Shown piece after piece: positions 51,807 to 60,294 of a DNA stretch of 64,000 nucleotides; within the stretch, counting starts at the first letter, position 1; each line of letters opens with the position of its first letter. The notes beneath the pieces are model-generated. The model did not search any database. It worked only from the letters and a program-made list of their open reading frames with translations, and had not been told where the DNA came from. The stretch comes from UBA8199 sp964507045 (GTDB lineage Bacteria > Verrucomicrobiota > Verrucomicrobiia > Limisphaerales > UBA8199). The stretch lies in assembly GCA_964507045.1 (NCBI GenBank), contig CAZDOO010000007.1:1-64000 (forward strand), written 5' to 3'. Both the position numbers and the translations under genes were made by a program.

Positions 51807-51917
51807 CCACCATGAAAACCAACAGGCCGGTTCTGGGGCGCGCCCAGCGCGCCGGTGCCCTGCGCTCACCAAAAAGGCGCTCCGCAACAGAGGCACTGAA
51901 CTGACAAAGGAATTGCT

Positions 51918-52520
51918 ATGACACCGACACAAATCATGGAGACCGAGCACCGGAACATCGAAGCCGTGGTGAGGGCTCTGGGCGGCGTTGCCGCTGCTCT
52001 TGAGAAGGGACAGCGCGCCGATGCAGCCATGCTGGCGACGGCCGTGGAGTTCTTTCGCGTCTATGCCGACAAGCTCCATCACGGCAAGGAGGAAACGCGG
52101 TTCTTCCCCCTGCTGGTCAAGCGCGGGGTGCCGCCCCAGGGCTGCCCGATTGGCGGACTGAACCACGAACACGAGAAAGGCCGCGCGCTGGTGTGCTCCC
52201 TGGCGGAGCAGGCTCCGGCGTATGCCCAGGGCAAACCCGGCGCGGAGGCAGGCTTGCTCGAAACGCTGCGCGGCATTGTGGACCTGTACCAGAACCACAT
52301 CTGGAAGGAGGACACCATGGTCTTTCCGATGGCCGACAAAGTTCTGACGGCGGCCGACCAGCACGAACTCCGCGAAAGCTTCGCCGGAGTGGACCGGGCC
52401 ATCGGTCTTGACACCATCGCCCGGCTGGAGACGTTCGCAAAGAGCCTCGGGCAGAGCGTCCCGGAGCCCCAGCCGGGCACCGCGGCGCCCGGCGGCTGCG
52501 CTTGCGGGTGTGGATCCTGA
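51918..52520 (+). CDS. Hemerythrin-domain protein
   Basis: Protein of 200 residues. Hemerythrin metal ligands appear in order: METEHRNIEAV, KLHHGKEETRFFPLL, GLNHEHEKGR and YQNHIWKEDTMVFPMA, enough for a di-iron centre in a four-helix bundle. The C terminus ends GGCACGCGS, a cysteine-rich tail that may bind metal. Related proteins (DnrN/YtfE and others) sense or repair damage from nitric oxide. It precedes norZ by 129 bases and is under the Crp/Fnr-type site at 51765. An AAAGGA sequence precedes its ATG. Confidence 0.88.
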   Translation: MTPTQIMETEHRNIEAVVRALGGVAAALEKGQRADAAMLATAVEFFRVYADKLHHGKEETRFFPLLVKRGVPPQGCPIGGLNHEHEKGRALVCSLAEQAPAYAQGKPGAEAGLLETLRGIVDLYQNHIWKEDTMVFPMADKVLTAADQHELRESFAGVDRAIGLDTIARLETFAKSLGQSVPEPQPGTAAPGGCACGCGS

Positions 52521-52649
52521 AACCCAATGTCCTTGTATGTTATCGCGGCGCCAGGACCGCCCTAGAGTTCTTGCTGCCAGCCGCACCAAGAAAAAGAGGT
52601 GCAGAGAGCGGACTCTTTGCCTATAAACCCAGCGAAAGGAACATTAGCT

Positions 52650-54926
52650 ATGCAGCAAACCGAGACACTATCTCCTTGGTGGAGGCAAGCAGTCATTCTA
52701 ATCATGGTGGCAGGATTCACGATCCTGATTTGGATGGCGGTCCGAAGTTTCAAGGACGCGCCGCCCACGCCGGACAAGGTCGTCACTGCTGCCGGCGAGA
52801 TCGTCTTCACGAAAGACGACGTGCAGGCCGGGCAGCGGGTATTTCTTCAACACGCCCTCATGGAGAACGGCACGATTTGGGGTCATGGCGCCTATCTCGG
52901 CCCGGACTTCTCCGCGGAATATCTCCATACCCTCACGCGTGACGCGCAGGAATGGTTCGCCACGAACCGCTACCAGCGCTCCTGGAGCACCCTTTCCCCC
53001 GCCGAACAGGATGCGGTGACGGCGGAGGTGGTGTCGCTGCTGGAGCAAAACCGCTACGACGCCAAGTCGGGTACCCTGACGTTCACCGAGGCCGAGCAGC
53101 TCTCATTCCAGAAGCAAATCGCCAAGTGGGCTGCCTACTTTTCGCAGCCCGCCACCAACGCCGGCCTGCCCGCCAAATACATCACCGACGCAACCGAACT
53201 GCGCCAGCTCACCGCCTTCTTCGCCTGGACGGCTTGGGCCTCCGCCGCGCACCGTCCGGGCAAAAACTACTCCTACACCAACAACTTTCCCTACGACCCG
53301 GCGGCCGGGAACAAGCTCAGCAGCGACGCGATTCTCTGGAGCGCGCTCAGCCTGGTGGCGCTCCTGGGCGGAACGGCGCTCGTGCTGTTTGCGTTCGGCA
53401 AGTTTGATTACCTCGGCTGGAAAGGCCGCACTGAGCACGTCCATCCGCCCGCGCTGGCGGGCAACGCGACCGCCAGCCAGCGGGCCACGCTCAAATACTT
53501 CGTCATCGTGGCGCTGTTGTTCCTGCTGCAAGTGCTGGTGGGCGCGGCGACGGCGCATTACCGCGTCGAGCCGGGTGGGTTCTACGGTTTTGACCTGCCG
53601 CGCTGGCTGCCCAGCCACCTTCTGCGGACGTGGCACCTGCAATTGGCCATTTTCTGGGTCGCCACCGCTTACGTGGCCGGCGGATTGCTCCTTGCCGCGT
53701 CGCTAGGCACTGAACCGAAAGGCCAGGTCAAAGGAATCAACGTCCTCTTCGGCGCTTTGCTCATCGTGGTGCTGGGCAGCCTGCTCGGGGAACTGCTCGG
53801 CATCAACCGGGCGCTGGGCACACTCTGGTTCTGGCTGGGGCATCAAGGCTGGGAGTATCTGGACCTGGGCCGCGCCTGGCAGGTGTTGCTGGCTGTGGGC
53901 CTGGTGCTGTGGCTGTTTCTGCTCCTGCGCGCGGTCGCGGCCGTGCGCCACGACCCCGAGAAAGGCGAAGTGTCCTCGCTGTTTCTCTACGCCGCCGTGG
54001 GCATCCCGCTATTCTACCTGCCCGCGATGTTCTTCAACAGCAATACCCATTTCACCGTCGTGGATATGTGGCGGTTCTGGATCATTCACTTATGGGTGGA
54101 AGGGTTCTTTGAACTCTTTGCCACCGTCATGGTGGCCATCATCTTCTTCCGGCTGGGCGTGGTGTCGAAGGTGACGGCGGCGCGCGTGGTATATCTCGAC
54201 GCCATTCTTTACCTCGGCAGCGGCATTGTTGGCACGGGACACCACTGGTACTGGACCGGCCAGTCGAACATCACCATGGCGCTGGCCGCGATGTTCTCGG
54301 CGCTCGAAGTGGTGCCGCTCACGCTGCTCACGCTGGACGCATGGGACTTCATCCGGCTGACGCGCGGCAACTGTGCGACGCGCGGCGAAGACCTGGCGGC
54401 AAAGCATAAATGGACCTTCTACTTCCTCATGGCCGTTGGATTCTGGAACTTCGTCGGCGCGGGCGTGTTTGGCTTCCTCATCAATCTGCCGGTCGTGAGC
54501 TACTACGAAGTCGGCACGCTGCTCACCACCAACCACGGCCACGCGGCCATGATGGGCGTGTTCGGCATGCTGGCGGTGGCGCTGATGGTGTTCGCCATGC
54601 GCCAAACACTCCCGGATGCCGCGTGGCGCCGCGTCGAGAAGTGCGTCCAGGTATCGTTTTGGGGATTAAACATAGGACTGGCGTTGATGCTGCTCCTGAA
54701 CCTCTTCCCCGGCGGCATCGTGCAATTGCGGGACGTGCTGGAAAACGGCTACTGGCACGCCCGCAGCCTTGAGTTCATCGGCCAGCCCCTGATGCGGACA
54801 CTGGAATGGCTCCGACTGCCAGGGGACGTGGTCTTCATTCTCGGCGGCGTTGTGCCCGCGGTGCTGGCCGCAGTTATGGCCTGGCGATTCCGCAATGAGT
54901 CCGCCAGCGCGTCCGCCAACAAATGA
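52650..54926 (+). CDS. norZ: Quinol-dependent nitric oxide reductase (qNor)
   Basis: About 758 residues from the ATG of MQQTETLSPWW, preceded by AAAGGA; an earlier open frame adds only spurious residues. The N-terminal part (about 30-250, VFLQHALMENGTIWGHGAYLGPDFSAEYLHTLT) is the heme-free cytochrome-c-like domain that marks the single-subunit quinol-using form. The catalytic part has LLRTWHLQLAIFW, FWIIHLWVEGFFELFATV with the key Glu, GIVGTGHHWYWTG and TTNHGHAAMMGVFG supplying heme and non-heme iron ligands. It reduces NO to N2O, for detoxification or respiration. Neighbours: hemerythrin before, cupin 20 bases after. Confidence 0.92.
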   Translation: MQQTETLSPWWRQAVILIMVAGFTILIWMAVRSFKDAPPTPDKVVTAAGEIVFTKDDVQAGQRVFLQHALMENGTIWGHGAYLGPDFSAEYLHTLTRDAQEWFATNRYQRSWSTLSPAEQDAVTAEVVSLLEQNRYDAKSGTLTFTEAEQLSFQKQIAKWAAYFSQPATNAGLPAKYITDATELRQLTAFFAWTAWASAAHRPGKNYSYTNNFPYDPAAGNKLSSDAILWSALSLVALLGGTALVLFAFGKFDYLGWKGRTEHVHPPALAGNATASQRATLKYFVIVALLFLLQVLVGAATAHYRVEPGGFYGFDLPRWLPSHLLRTWHLQLAIFWVATAYVAGGLLLAASLGTEPKGQVKGINVLFGALLIVVLGSLLGELLGINRALGTLWFWLGHQGWEYLDLGRAWQVLLAVGLVLWLFLLLRAVAAVRHDPEKGEVSSLFLYAAVGIPLFYLPAMFFNSNTHFTVVDMWRFWIIHLWVEGFFELFATVMVAIIFFRLGVVSKVTAARVVYLDAILYLGSGIVGTGHHWYWTGQSNITMALAAMFSALEVVPLTLLTLDAWDFIRLTRGNCATRGEDLAAKHKWTFYFLMAVGFWNFVGAGVFGFLINLPVVSYYEVGTLLTTNHGHAAMMGVFGMLAVALMVFAMRQTLPDAAWRRVEKCVQVSFWGLNIGLALMLLLNLFPGGIVQLRDVLENGYWHARSLEFIGQPLMRTLEWLRLPGDVVFILGGVVPAVLAAVMAWRFRNESASASANK

Positions 54927-54945
54927 CCCATTGAATCAACGAATT

Positions 54946-55293
54946 ATGCAACCAGAAATCCCCTCCAAGCCCAAGGGCTTGCCCGGCGCCCAAGTGGCCA
55001 AAGCCGGCGAACTCGTCAACTACCAGGACGGTGCGGTCGTCAGCCGCGAGATCGTCAAGAAGTCCACGGGCAACGTGACGCTCTTCGCCTTCGACGAGGG
55101 CCAGGGCCTGAGCGAGCACACCGCCCCGTTCGACGCGCTCGTGCAGCTCGTGGAAGGCGAAGCGGAGATCATGATCGCCGGCAATCCCCACCAATTGCGG
55201 GGCGGCGAGATGATTCTTATGCCCGCCGGCCAGCCGCACGCGCTCAAGGCGCTGAAGCGCTTCAAGATGATTCTCACGATGATCCGGTCATAG
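54946..55293 (+). CDS. Small cupin protein
   Basis: About 115 residues from the ATG of MQPEIPSKPKGLPG. Single cupin domain: VTLFAFDEGQGLSEHTAPFDALVQLVEGEAEIMIAGNP with motif 1 and GEMILMPAGQPHALKAL with motif 2 and its histidine. The first motif keeps one His and the usual Glu is displaced, so metal binding is uncertain. It lies 20 bases after norZ and so is part of the nitric-oxide unit. Cupins beside NO genes are often of unknown role. Confidence 0.85.
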   Translation: MQPEIPSKPKGLPGAQVAKAGELVNYQDGAVVSREIVKKSTGNVTLFAFDEGQGLSEHTAPFDALVQLVEGEAEIMIAGNPHQLRGGEMILMPAGQPHALKALKRFKMILTMIRS

Positions 55294-55564
55294 CCGAACT
55301 CACCCGTGCTCAGCCACCGGCTGCCGTGGGTGGCTCCTTCCTGCGGCCCTTGGTCGTTGGCATTGCCTACACGGATGTCCCAATTCGGTACGCCGCCGCT
55401 TGCCGGCGCCGACTGACGCACGGGCACGAGCAGGCTTTTATAGTGTGGCGCGGATGTCTTAACGCACGACCAATTCCCGCCGCGCGCCCGGCTTCGCGAA
55501 AAGCGCCGCCAATCATGAGCCATCGCCCCCGCAGGGCACGGTATTTGCGTCAAAGCCGGGCCAG

Positions 55565-57025
55565 ATGAGCAAGTATTACGTCGCTTGTGACCTGGGACCT
55601 GAGAGCGGCCGGGTGATGCTGGGCACCCTCCACCCGGACTCGCTCACGCTGAGCGAGGTGCGGCGCTTTCAAAATGTTCCCGTCCAGGAGAAGGACGCGC
55701 TTCAATGGAACATCCCCCAGTTGTATCAAGAGGTCCTCGAAGGCTTGCGCGCGATCGGCGCTTACGAAGAGGCCGTGGACAGCATCAGTTGCGATTCCTG
55801 GAGCGGCGACTACCTGCTCTTTGACTCCGACGATTCTTTGATCGCGCCGGCCTATCATCACCGCGACCTGCGCACCCGCGAAGGCATGCAGAAGGTCCTG
55901 TCCCAAATCTCGCGGGAGGTCTTGTACCAGGAAACCGGCGTCCAACCGATGCCCCGCAACACCCTGTGCCAGTTGGCGGCGGAGAAATCCCGCCGCCTCG
56001 CCCGGGCCCAGCGCCTCCTGCCGGTCGCCGACGCCTTCAACTACCTGCTGTCGGGCGTGCCGCGCTTTGAGCTGACCATGACGGGCGCCACGCAGCTCTG
56101 CAACCCGGTCACGCGTTCCTGGTCGCCCCGGCTGCTCGACACCTTGGCGCTGCCGGCCAAACTCTTTCCGCCGCTGGTTCCCGCCGGCACCGAGCTCGGC
56201 CCGCTGCGGCCCGAGATTGCCAAGTCAACCAAACTGGAGGATGCCCAGGTTGTCGCCTCCTGCTCGGATGAAACCGCCGCCGCGCTCGCGGGGTTGCCGA
56301 TTCTTCCCGGGGAAAGCTGGGCCTATCTGCGGCTGGGTTCATGGGCCAGCGTCGGCACCGAACTTCCCCAGCCGATCATCACCGACGCCAGCCGGAACCT
56401 GGGGTTTAACAACGAGCCCGGCTACGGCGGTTCGGTTCGCTTCTCCAAGCAGACGATTGGCCTGTGGATTCTCGAAGAATGCCGCCGCTACTGGAAAGAA
56501 CAGGACCGCGAGATTGATGACGCGCTGCTCACCCACCTGGCCGGCTCCGCGCCCGCATTTGAGTCCCTGATCAACCCCGCCGACCCCCGCTTTCTCTCGC
56601 CGGGCGACATGCCGCTCAAGATCCAGGCCTTCTGCCGGGATACCTGCCAGCCCGTGCCCCGCAAGCCCGGACCGATCATTCGTTGTGTGCTGGAAAGCCT
56701 CGCCCTGTTCTATCGCCAGACGCTCCAGGAAATCGAGGATACGACCGGACGGCAGATCGCACGCGTCTATCTCCTCGGCGGGACCGCGGATTTCCTATTC
56801 AACCATTTCATCGCCAACGCCCTGCGCCGCCCGCTGGTCCTGGTTCCTCCCGACGCCACAGCCCTCGGCAATGTCGTGGTGCAAGCTGTGGCCCTGCGCC
56901 ACCTCAAATCCCTTGAGGCGGCCCGGGAAATTGTGCGCCATTCCTGCAAGCTCGAGACGCTGCTCCCCTACGCCACCGCGTGGGATACCGCCTTCGTCCG
57001 CCTCAAAGAGATCCGCGCTGCCTGA
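55565..57025 (+). CDS. rhaB: Rhamnulokinase-like FGGY carbohydrate kinase
   Basis: Protein of 486 residues. FGGY kinase pattern: CDLGPESGRVMLGTLH at the phosphate-binding N terminus (RhaB style AxDLGxxSGRVM), ISCDSWSGDYLLFD, DETAAALAGLPIL, and near the C terminus VYLLGGTADFLFNHF and VPPDATALGNVVVQAVAL. The last segment closely follows the RhaB phrase EATALGNVLVQA. It phosphorylates L-rhamnulose at C1. No rhaA or rhaD gene is near, so the rest of the rhamnose pathway must be elsewhere. It is stand-alone, starting 271 bases after the cupin gene, and that gap shows nothing recognisable. Confidence 0.82.
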   Translation: MSKYYVACDLGPESGRVMLGTLHPDSLTLSEVRRFQNVPVQEKDALQWNIPQLYQEVLEGLRAIGAYEEAVDSISCDSWSGDYLLFDSDDSLIAPAYHHRDLRTREGMQKVLSQISREVLYQETGVQPMPRNTLCQLAAEKSRRLARAQRLLPVADAFNYLLSGVPRFELTMTGATQLCNPVTRSWSPRLLDTLALPAKLFPPLVPAGTELGPLRPEIAKSTKLEDAQVVASCSDETAAALAGLPILPGESWAYLRLGSWASVGTELPQPIITDASRNLGFNNEPGYGGSVRFSKQTIGLWILEECRRYWKEQDREIDDALLTHLAGSAPAFESLINPADPRFLSPGDMPLKIQAFCRDTCQPVPRKPGPIIRCVLESLALFYRQTLQEIEDTTGRQIARVYLLGGTADFLFNHFIANALRRPLVLVPPDATALGNVVVQAVALRHLKSLEAAREIVRHSCKLETLLPYATAWDTAFVRLKEIRAA

Positions 57026-57130
57026 AGCCCGCCGTAGTGGCCAGGCCCGCTTCGATTCATCGCGAGCGGCTGGCGCAGGTCAAAGGAAGAAAACGCCCGA
57101 TTGCTTCCGCGCTTAGCTCGGCTGCAGTCC

Positions 57131-58270
57131 TTATGACCCAACGCCGACGCTGGGTGCGTGCAGCCGGGCGAGGACCTGCGCGGCCGCAGAGCGGACCCAA
57201 CCGCGTTCATCGTTCAGCGCGGCCTCGAGTTGCGGCGCGGCGCGTTGCGCGGCCTCCGAACTGACCCAGTTCGGGTCAATGAGACCGAGGGCCAGTTCGG
57301 CGGCCTGCCGGACAGCGCGTTCCTCGTCCGTCAATGTAAGCACCAGCGCTTCGATGCTTGCCGGCTCGCCGATAGTACCCAGGGCCTGGGCTGCTGCCTG
57401 GCGCACATCGTTATCCGGATCGGCAAGCAAAGGCAGCAGGCCTTGCGCAATCTCAGGGTCGCGGATTCGGCCGAGGAACCGGACGGCGCTCAAGCGGACC
57501 TCGAAGCTGCGGTCGTTGAGCAGCGCGAGAAATTCAGGCGCGAGCGCCGGGTCAATGCGTTTGGCGAGCACTTCGGTCGCTGCCAGCCGCACGCAGGGCT
57601 CCGGGTCGCGAAACCGCTCCAGCAGTCGCAGGGTAACCTCGTCGCTGGTATTCTTGCCCAGGGCGTGAATCGTGGAAACCCGGACGGTGGGATCCTCGTC
57701 GTTCAACGCTGCCAGCAGGAACGGAATCGCCCGCGGATCATCCACATTCTCCAGCGCCTCAGCGGCGGCGCGGCGCTTGAAGCTGGTGTCGTGCTTGAGT
57801 TCGGTGACGAGCGCCTTGACCGCCGCCTGGCCCGCAAACGCGGCGGCGTGGGCGTGCCCGAGAGCGACATCCAGCAGGGCCTGCTCCTCGCTGGTGGCAG
57901 GCTTCCAGCCGAGATGTCGCAAAGCGGTGGCCGCGGCTGTCCGCACGCCGGGATACGCGTCTCTCATCAGGTCTGCCAGATGGGGGAAAGCGCGCGAATC
58001 GCCCCTCCGCCCCAGGACGGCGGCCGCCACTTGCCGGACATTGCTGTCCGGATCCTCCAGCGCGGTGATCAGCGCCGGGACCGCCTGGTCGCTGGCAACG
58101 CGCTCCAGCCCGCTGACGGCGGCACAGCGCACCGGCGCATCCTCGTCGGCCAGGCCCGCCAGCAGCAATTCGAGCGCGCGCTCGTGGCGCGCCGGGTCCA
58201 GCGCTTCCAGCGCTTTGCGGCGCACTTCCGGGCTGCTGGACTTCAACCGTAATGTGTTCCACCAAACCAT
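57131..58270 (-). CDS. HEAT-repeat protein
   Basis: Protein of 379 residues composed almost wholly of HEAT repeats of about 31 residues, with the pattern LLxALxDxDPxVRxxAAxALGxxxD: for example ITALEDPDSNVRQVAAAVLG, LLADPDNDVRQAAAQALGTI and LTLTDEERAVRQAAELALGL. It begins MVWWNTLRLKSSSPEVRRKALE. Such proteins form a curved scaffold for protein binding and are numerous in Verrucomicrobiota and Planctomycetota. There is no signal peptide or membrane segment, so it is cytosolic. It converges with rhaB (105-base gap). Partner unknown. Confidence 0.88.
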   Translation of the reverse strand: MVWWNTLRLKSSSPEVRRKALEALDPARHERALELLLAGLADEDAPVRCAAVSGLERVASDQAVPALITALEDPDSNVRQVAAAVLGRRGDSRAFPHLADLMRDAYPGVRTAAATALRHLGWKPATSEEQALLDVALGHAHAAAFAGQAAVKALVTELKHDTSFKRRAAAEALENVDDPRAIPFLLAALNDEDPTVRVSTIHALGKNTSDEVTLRLLERFRDPEPCVRLAATEVLAKRIDPALAPEFLALLNDRSFEVRLSAVRFLGRIRDPEIAQGLLPLLADPDNDVRQAAAQALGTIGEPASIEALVLTLTDEERAVRQAAELALGLIDPNWVSSEAAQRAAPQLEAALNDERGWVRSAAAQVLARLHAPSVGVGS

Positions 58271-58699
58271 AAGCGGGATACTCGCGTTCGATTCTGTTGC
58301 TCTAGACAGGACAGGGTGTCTTGACCCGGTACACTGCGCCTGCCGGTTCCCGGCATGGTGTCCATGCCTTTAACCCCCTTCCCCGCTCCGGGCGACGAAG
58401 GGCTCGCGGCAGGTCTCTTTTGTAGAGCGTCTGCCGTGCCAAGCCTTGGACCTCGCCTGGCTTGTGAATAGCAGTGAACAACTTTCCCTTGAAGCCGGGC
58501 TCTGAAGGGCGCACAAAACACTCGGCGAGACATACGTTCTAGTCCAAGTACCGGGTGTGAGATCGTTGTCCGGGGCGTCAGGACATGCCTCTGGCAGTTA
58601 TCCCGCTTGCGGGAGCGCCTATCTCCTTTGCGATGTCTCGCCATTCCTTTGCCCCAGATTCTGCTTGTGCCACGGCGCCGCATAACGCCCAATCAATGG
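58271..58699. other. Divergent intergenic region
   Basis: 429 bases between the HEAT protein (leftward) and the xylose-isomerase-like protein (rightward). No gene, repeat or well-formed promoter was seen. A 31-codon in-frame extension of the downstream gene runs back to 58607 and is judged non-coding. Confidence 0.4.
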
Positions 58700-59608
58700 A
58701 TGAATCGCCGACACTTTCTGCACGCCACCGCACTGGCGGCCGCGACCAGCACTTGGCTTCCCTTCACCCGCTTATCCGCCGCGGAGCGGCCCCAGGGCGT
58801 GAGCTGGCCGATCGGTTGTTTCAACCGGCCGTGGATCGGCAGCAAAAACAAACCTTGGGGCTACGACACCGCGTTGGACGGAATCAAGGCCGCGGGCTAC
58901 AAACTCACCGGCCTGCTCACGCGGCCCGGCAAAGACGAGCCCTTCCTCGGCTCCGACGCCACGCCCGAATATCTCGCGGGCCTGAAGCGGCGCATCGCCG
59001 CGCGCGGGCTGGCGGTGAATATGGGCGCTCTGCGCATCAAGAGCGACCTGCCGCTGGCGGACCAGATCCAGGACACCCGCCAGCAGATTGACAACGGAAA
59101 GACCGTTGGGGTGGAGTTCCTGCTGACGTTCGGTGCCAACAAGGCGGCCCAGTATGAGGATTACTACAAGCTGATGCGGGACGCCTCGGCCTATGCGCAG
59201 GAGCGGGGCATGAAGGTGGTGCTGAAGCCGCACGGGGGCGCGAGCGGGGCAGCAGAGGAAATCGTGCGCTGCCTGGACCGGGTGAAACACCCGAACTTCC
59301 AGGTTTGGTTCGACGCGGGGAATATCCTCTACTACACCGGCAAGGATCCCGTGGAGCAACTCAAGCCCATCGTGCGGCACGTTACCGGTTTCTGCGCCAA
59401 GGATTGCGACCGGCAGGGCGGTTCGGTCGAGCTGCAATTGGGCACGGGGAAGGTGGATTTCCGGGCGGTGTTCGCCGAGTTGAAACTGGCCGGCTTCAAT
59501 GGCCCAATCATGGTGGAATGTTGCGCCCTGGGCGACACGCCGGAAGTTGTGACCGCAAACGCCCGTAAGAACCGGCAGTACCTGGAAAACGTGCTGGCGA
59601 CGCTGTAA
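58700..59608 (+). CDS. Exported xylose-isomerase-like TIM-barrel protein
   Basis: About 302 residues from the ATG of MNRRHFLHATALAAATSTWLP, a TAT-like signal (NRRHFL). The barrel has the pattern of sugar-phosphate isomerase/epimerase (AP endonuclease 2) proteins: GCFNRPWIG, GIKAAGYKLTGLL, GVEFLLTFGANK, GMKVVLKPHGGAS, FQVWFDAGNILYYTGKDP, VTGFCAKDC and FNGPIMVECCALGD. Metal ligands are expected in HGG, DAGN and KD-C. The phrase FDAGN is the classical metal-binding site. The substrate is unknown; hydroxypyruvate isomerase- or inosose dehydratase-like activities are known in the family. Confidence 0.83.
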   Translation: MNRRHFLHATALAAATSTWLPFTRLSAAERPQGVSWPIGCFNRPWIGSKNKPWGYDTALDGIKAAGYKLTGLLTRPGKDEPFLGSDATPEYLAGLKRRIAARGLAVNMGALRIKSDLPLADQIQDTRQQIDNGKTVGVEFLLTFGANKAAQYEDYYKLMRDASAYAQERGMKVVLKPHGGASGAAEEIVRCLDRVKHPNFQVWFDAGNILYYTGKDPVEQLKPIVRHVTGFCAKDCDRQGGSVELQLGTGKVDFRAVFAELKLAGFNGPIMVECCALGDTPEVVTANARKNRQYLENVLATL

Positions 59609-59636
59609 GCCCGCAAAAAGTTGATGCTTTGCCGCC

Positions 59637-59911
59637 GTGGCTGGCGGGCGCCTCTCGATACCACCACCACGAGTTGGGCCGGACTCCCGCTCCGCCGATG
59701 GCCTGACCCTGGCGCCCGCACACCACCGTAGTCACTCCGTCTACACACCGTATACACACCGTATACACACCGTAGTACCTCTGCAAACTTTGCAGAGGTA
59801 CTACGGTGTGTATACGGTGTGTAGACGGTGAGGTGAGCCAGCAGAGAGGGGGTATTACCTCGGCCTGAGCCTGGCCCGCATTCCGGGCCGCCTGGACCGG
59901 CCAATCCCGTA
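59637..59911. mobile_element. Repeat element with giant hairpin (copy E)
   Basis: Both flanks of the central palindrome match copy B at 20300-20590, the right flank opening GAGCCAGCAGAGAGGGGG (59835-59852). The right end runs straight into the insertion element at 59912. No terminal inverted repeats were found, so borders are approximate. No gene inside looks real. Confidence 0.65.
59731..59834. repeat. 11-bp-periodic palindrome, asymmetric copy E
   Basis: Loop ACT (59787-59789). The left side has a fourth unit GTCACTCCGTC, three copies of TACACACCGTA, then the core GTACCTCTGCAA (59731-59786). The right side, read as complement, has the core, only two TACACACCGTA and then ACCTCACCGTC (59790-59834). 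The left arm therefore has one extra 11-mer. Confidence 0.85.
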
Positions 59912-60172
59912 GGAGGGTGTTCCGAAATTCATAGCAAGTGGCGGTACTGCAGGTACTTGAGCGCAAAAAATGAGGGTGGGAGGGGCAGCGCAGAACAGGG
60001 TAGGCTCCAAGGGATAGGCACAATCAGTGGTGAAACTCTTGCTGGACCGACACCGAATGCACTTTCACGGTAGCACTGCGATGACCTGCCGAGCACGAGA
60101 GCCGCTTTCGACCCTGATGCATTTCAGCCAATAGAATCAAGGATGGCAGGTTTGAATTTCGGAACACCCTCC
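59912..60172. mobile_element. 261-bp MITE with 20-bp terminal inverted repeats
   Basis: The ends are GGAGGGTGTTCCGAAATTCA (59912-59931) and its exact complement (60153-60172). A 3-bp direct repeat GTA flanks it (59909-59911 and 60173-60175), a likely target duplication. Bases 59912-59964 are identical to the complement of window bases 1-53, so a second copy exists at the left edge. No transposase is encoded. It lies in the 686-base gap before the sialate esterase gene; the remaining 120 bases to that gene show nothing else. Confidence 0.85.
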
Positions 60173-60294
60173 GTAGGAATTCACGGATTCCCCGGGTGGG
60201 ATGGGGTGTTGGTGCCAAGATACGCCCGTGGCCGGCTGCCGGCCGTTTTCCGCTCGTGCCCGGCGGCAGCCTCTTCTAAGCTCTATAGCCAGAC

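Noticed and set aside
51812..51904. 30-codon open frame after the predicted start of the nitric-oxide transcript
   Set aside because: Its ATG falls at the predicted transcript start, it has no ribosome-binding site and no conserved feature; probably leader sequence only.
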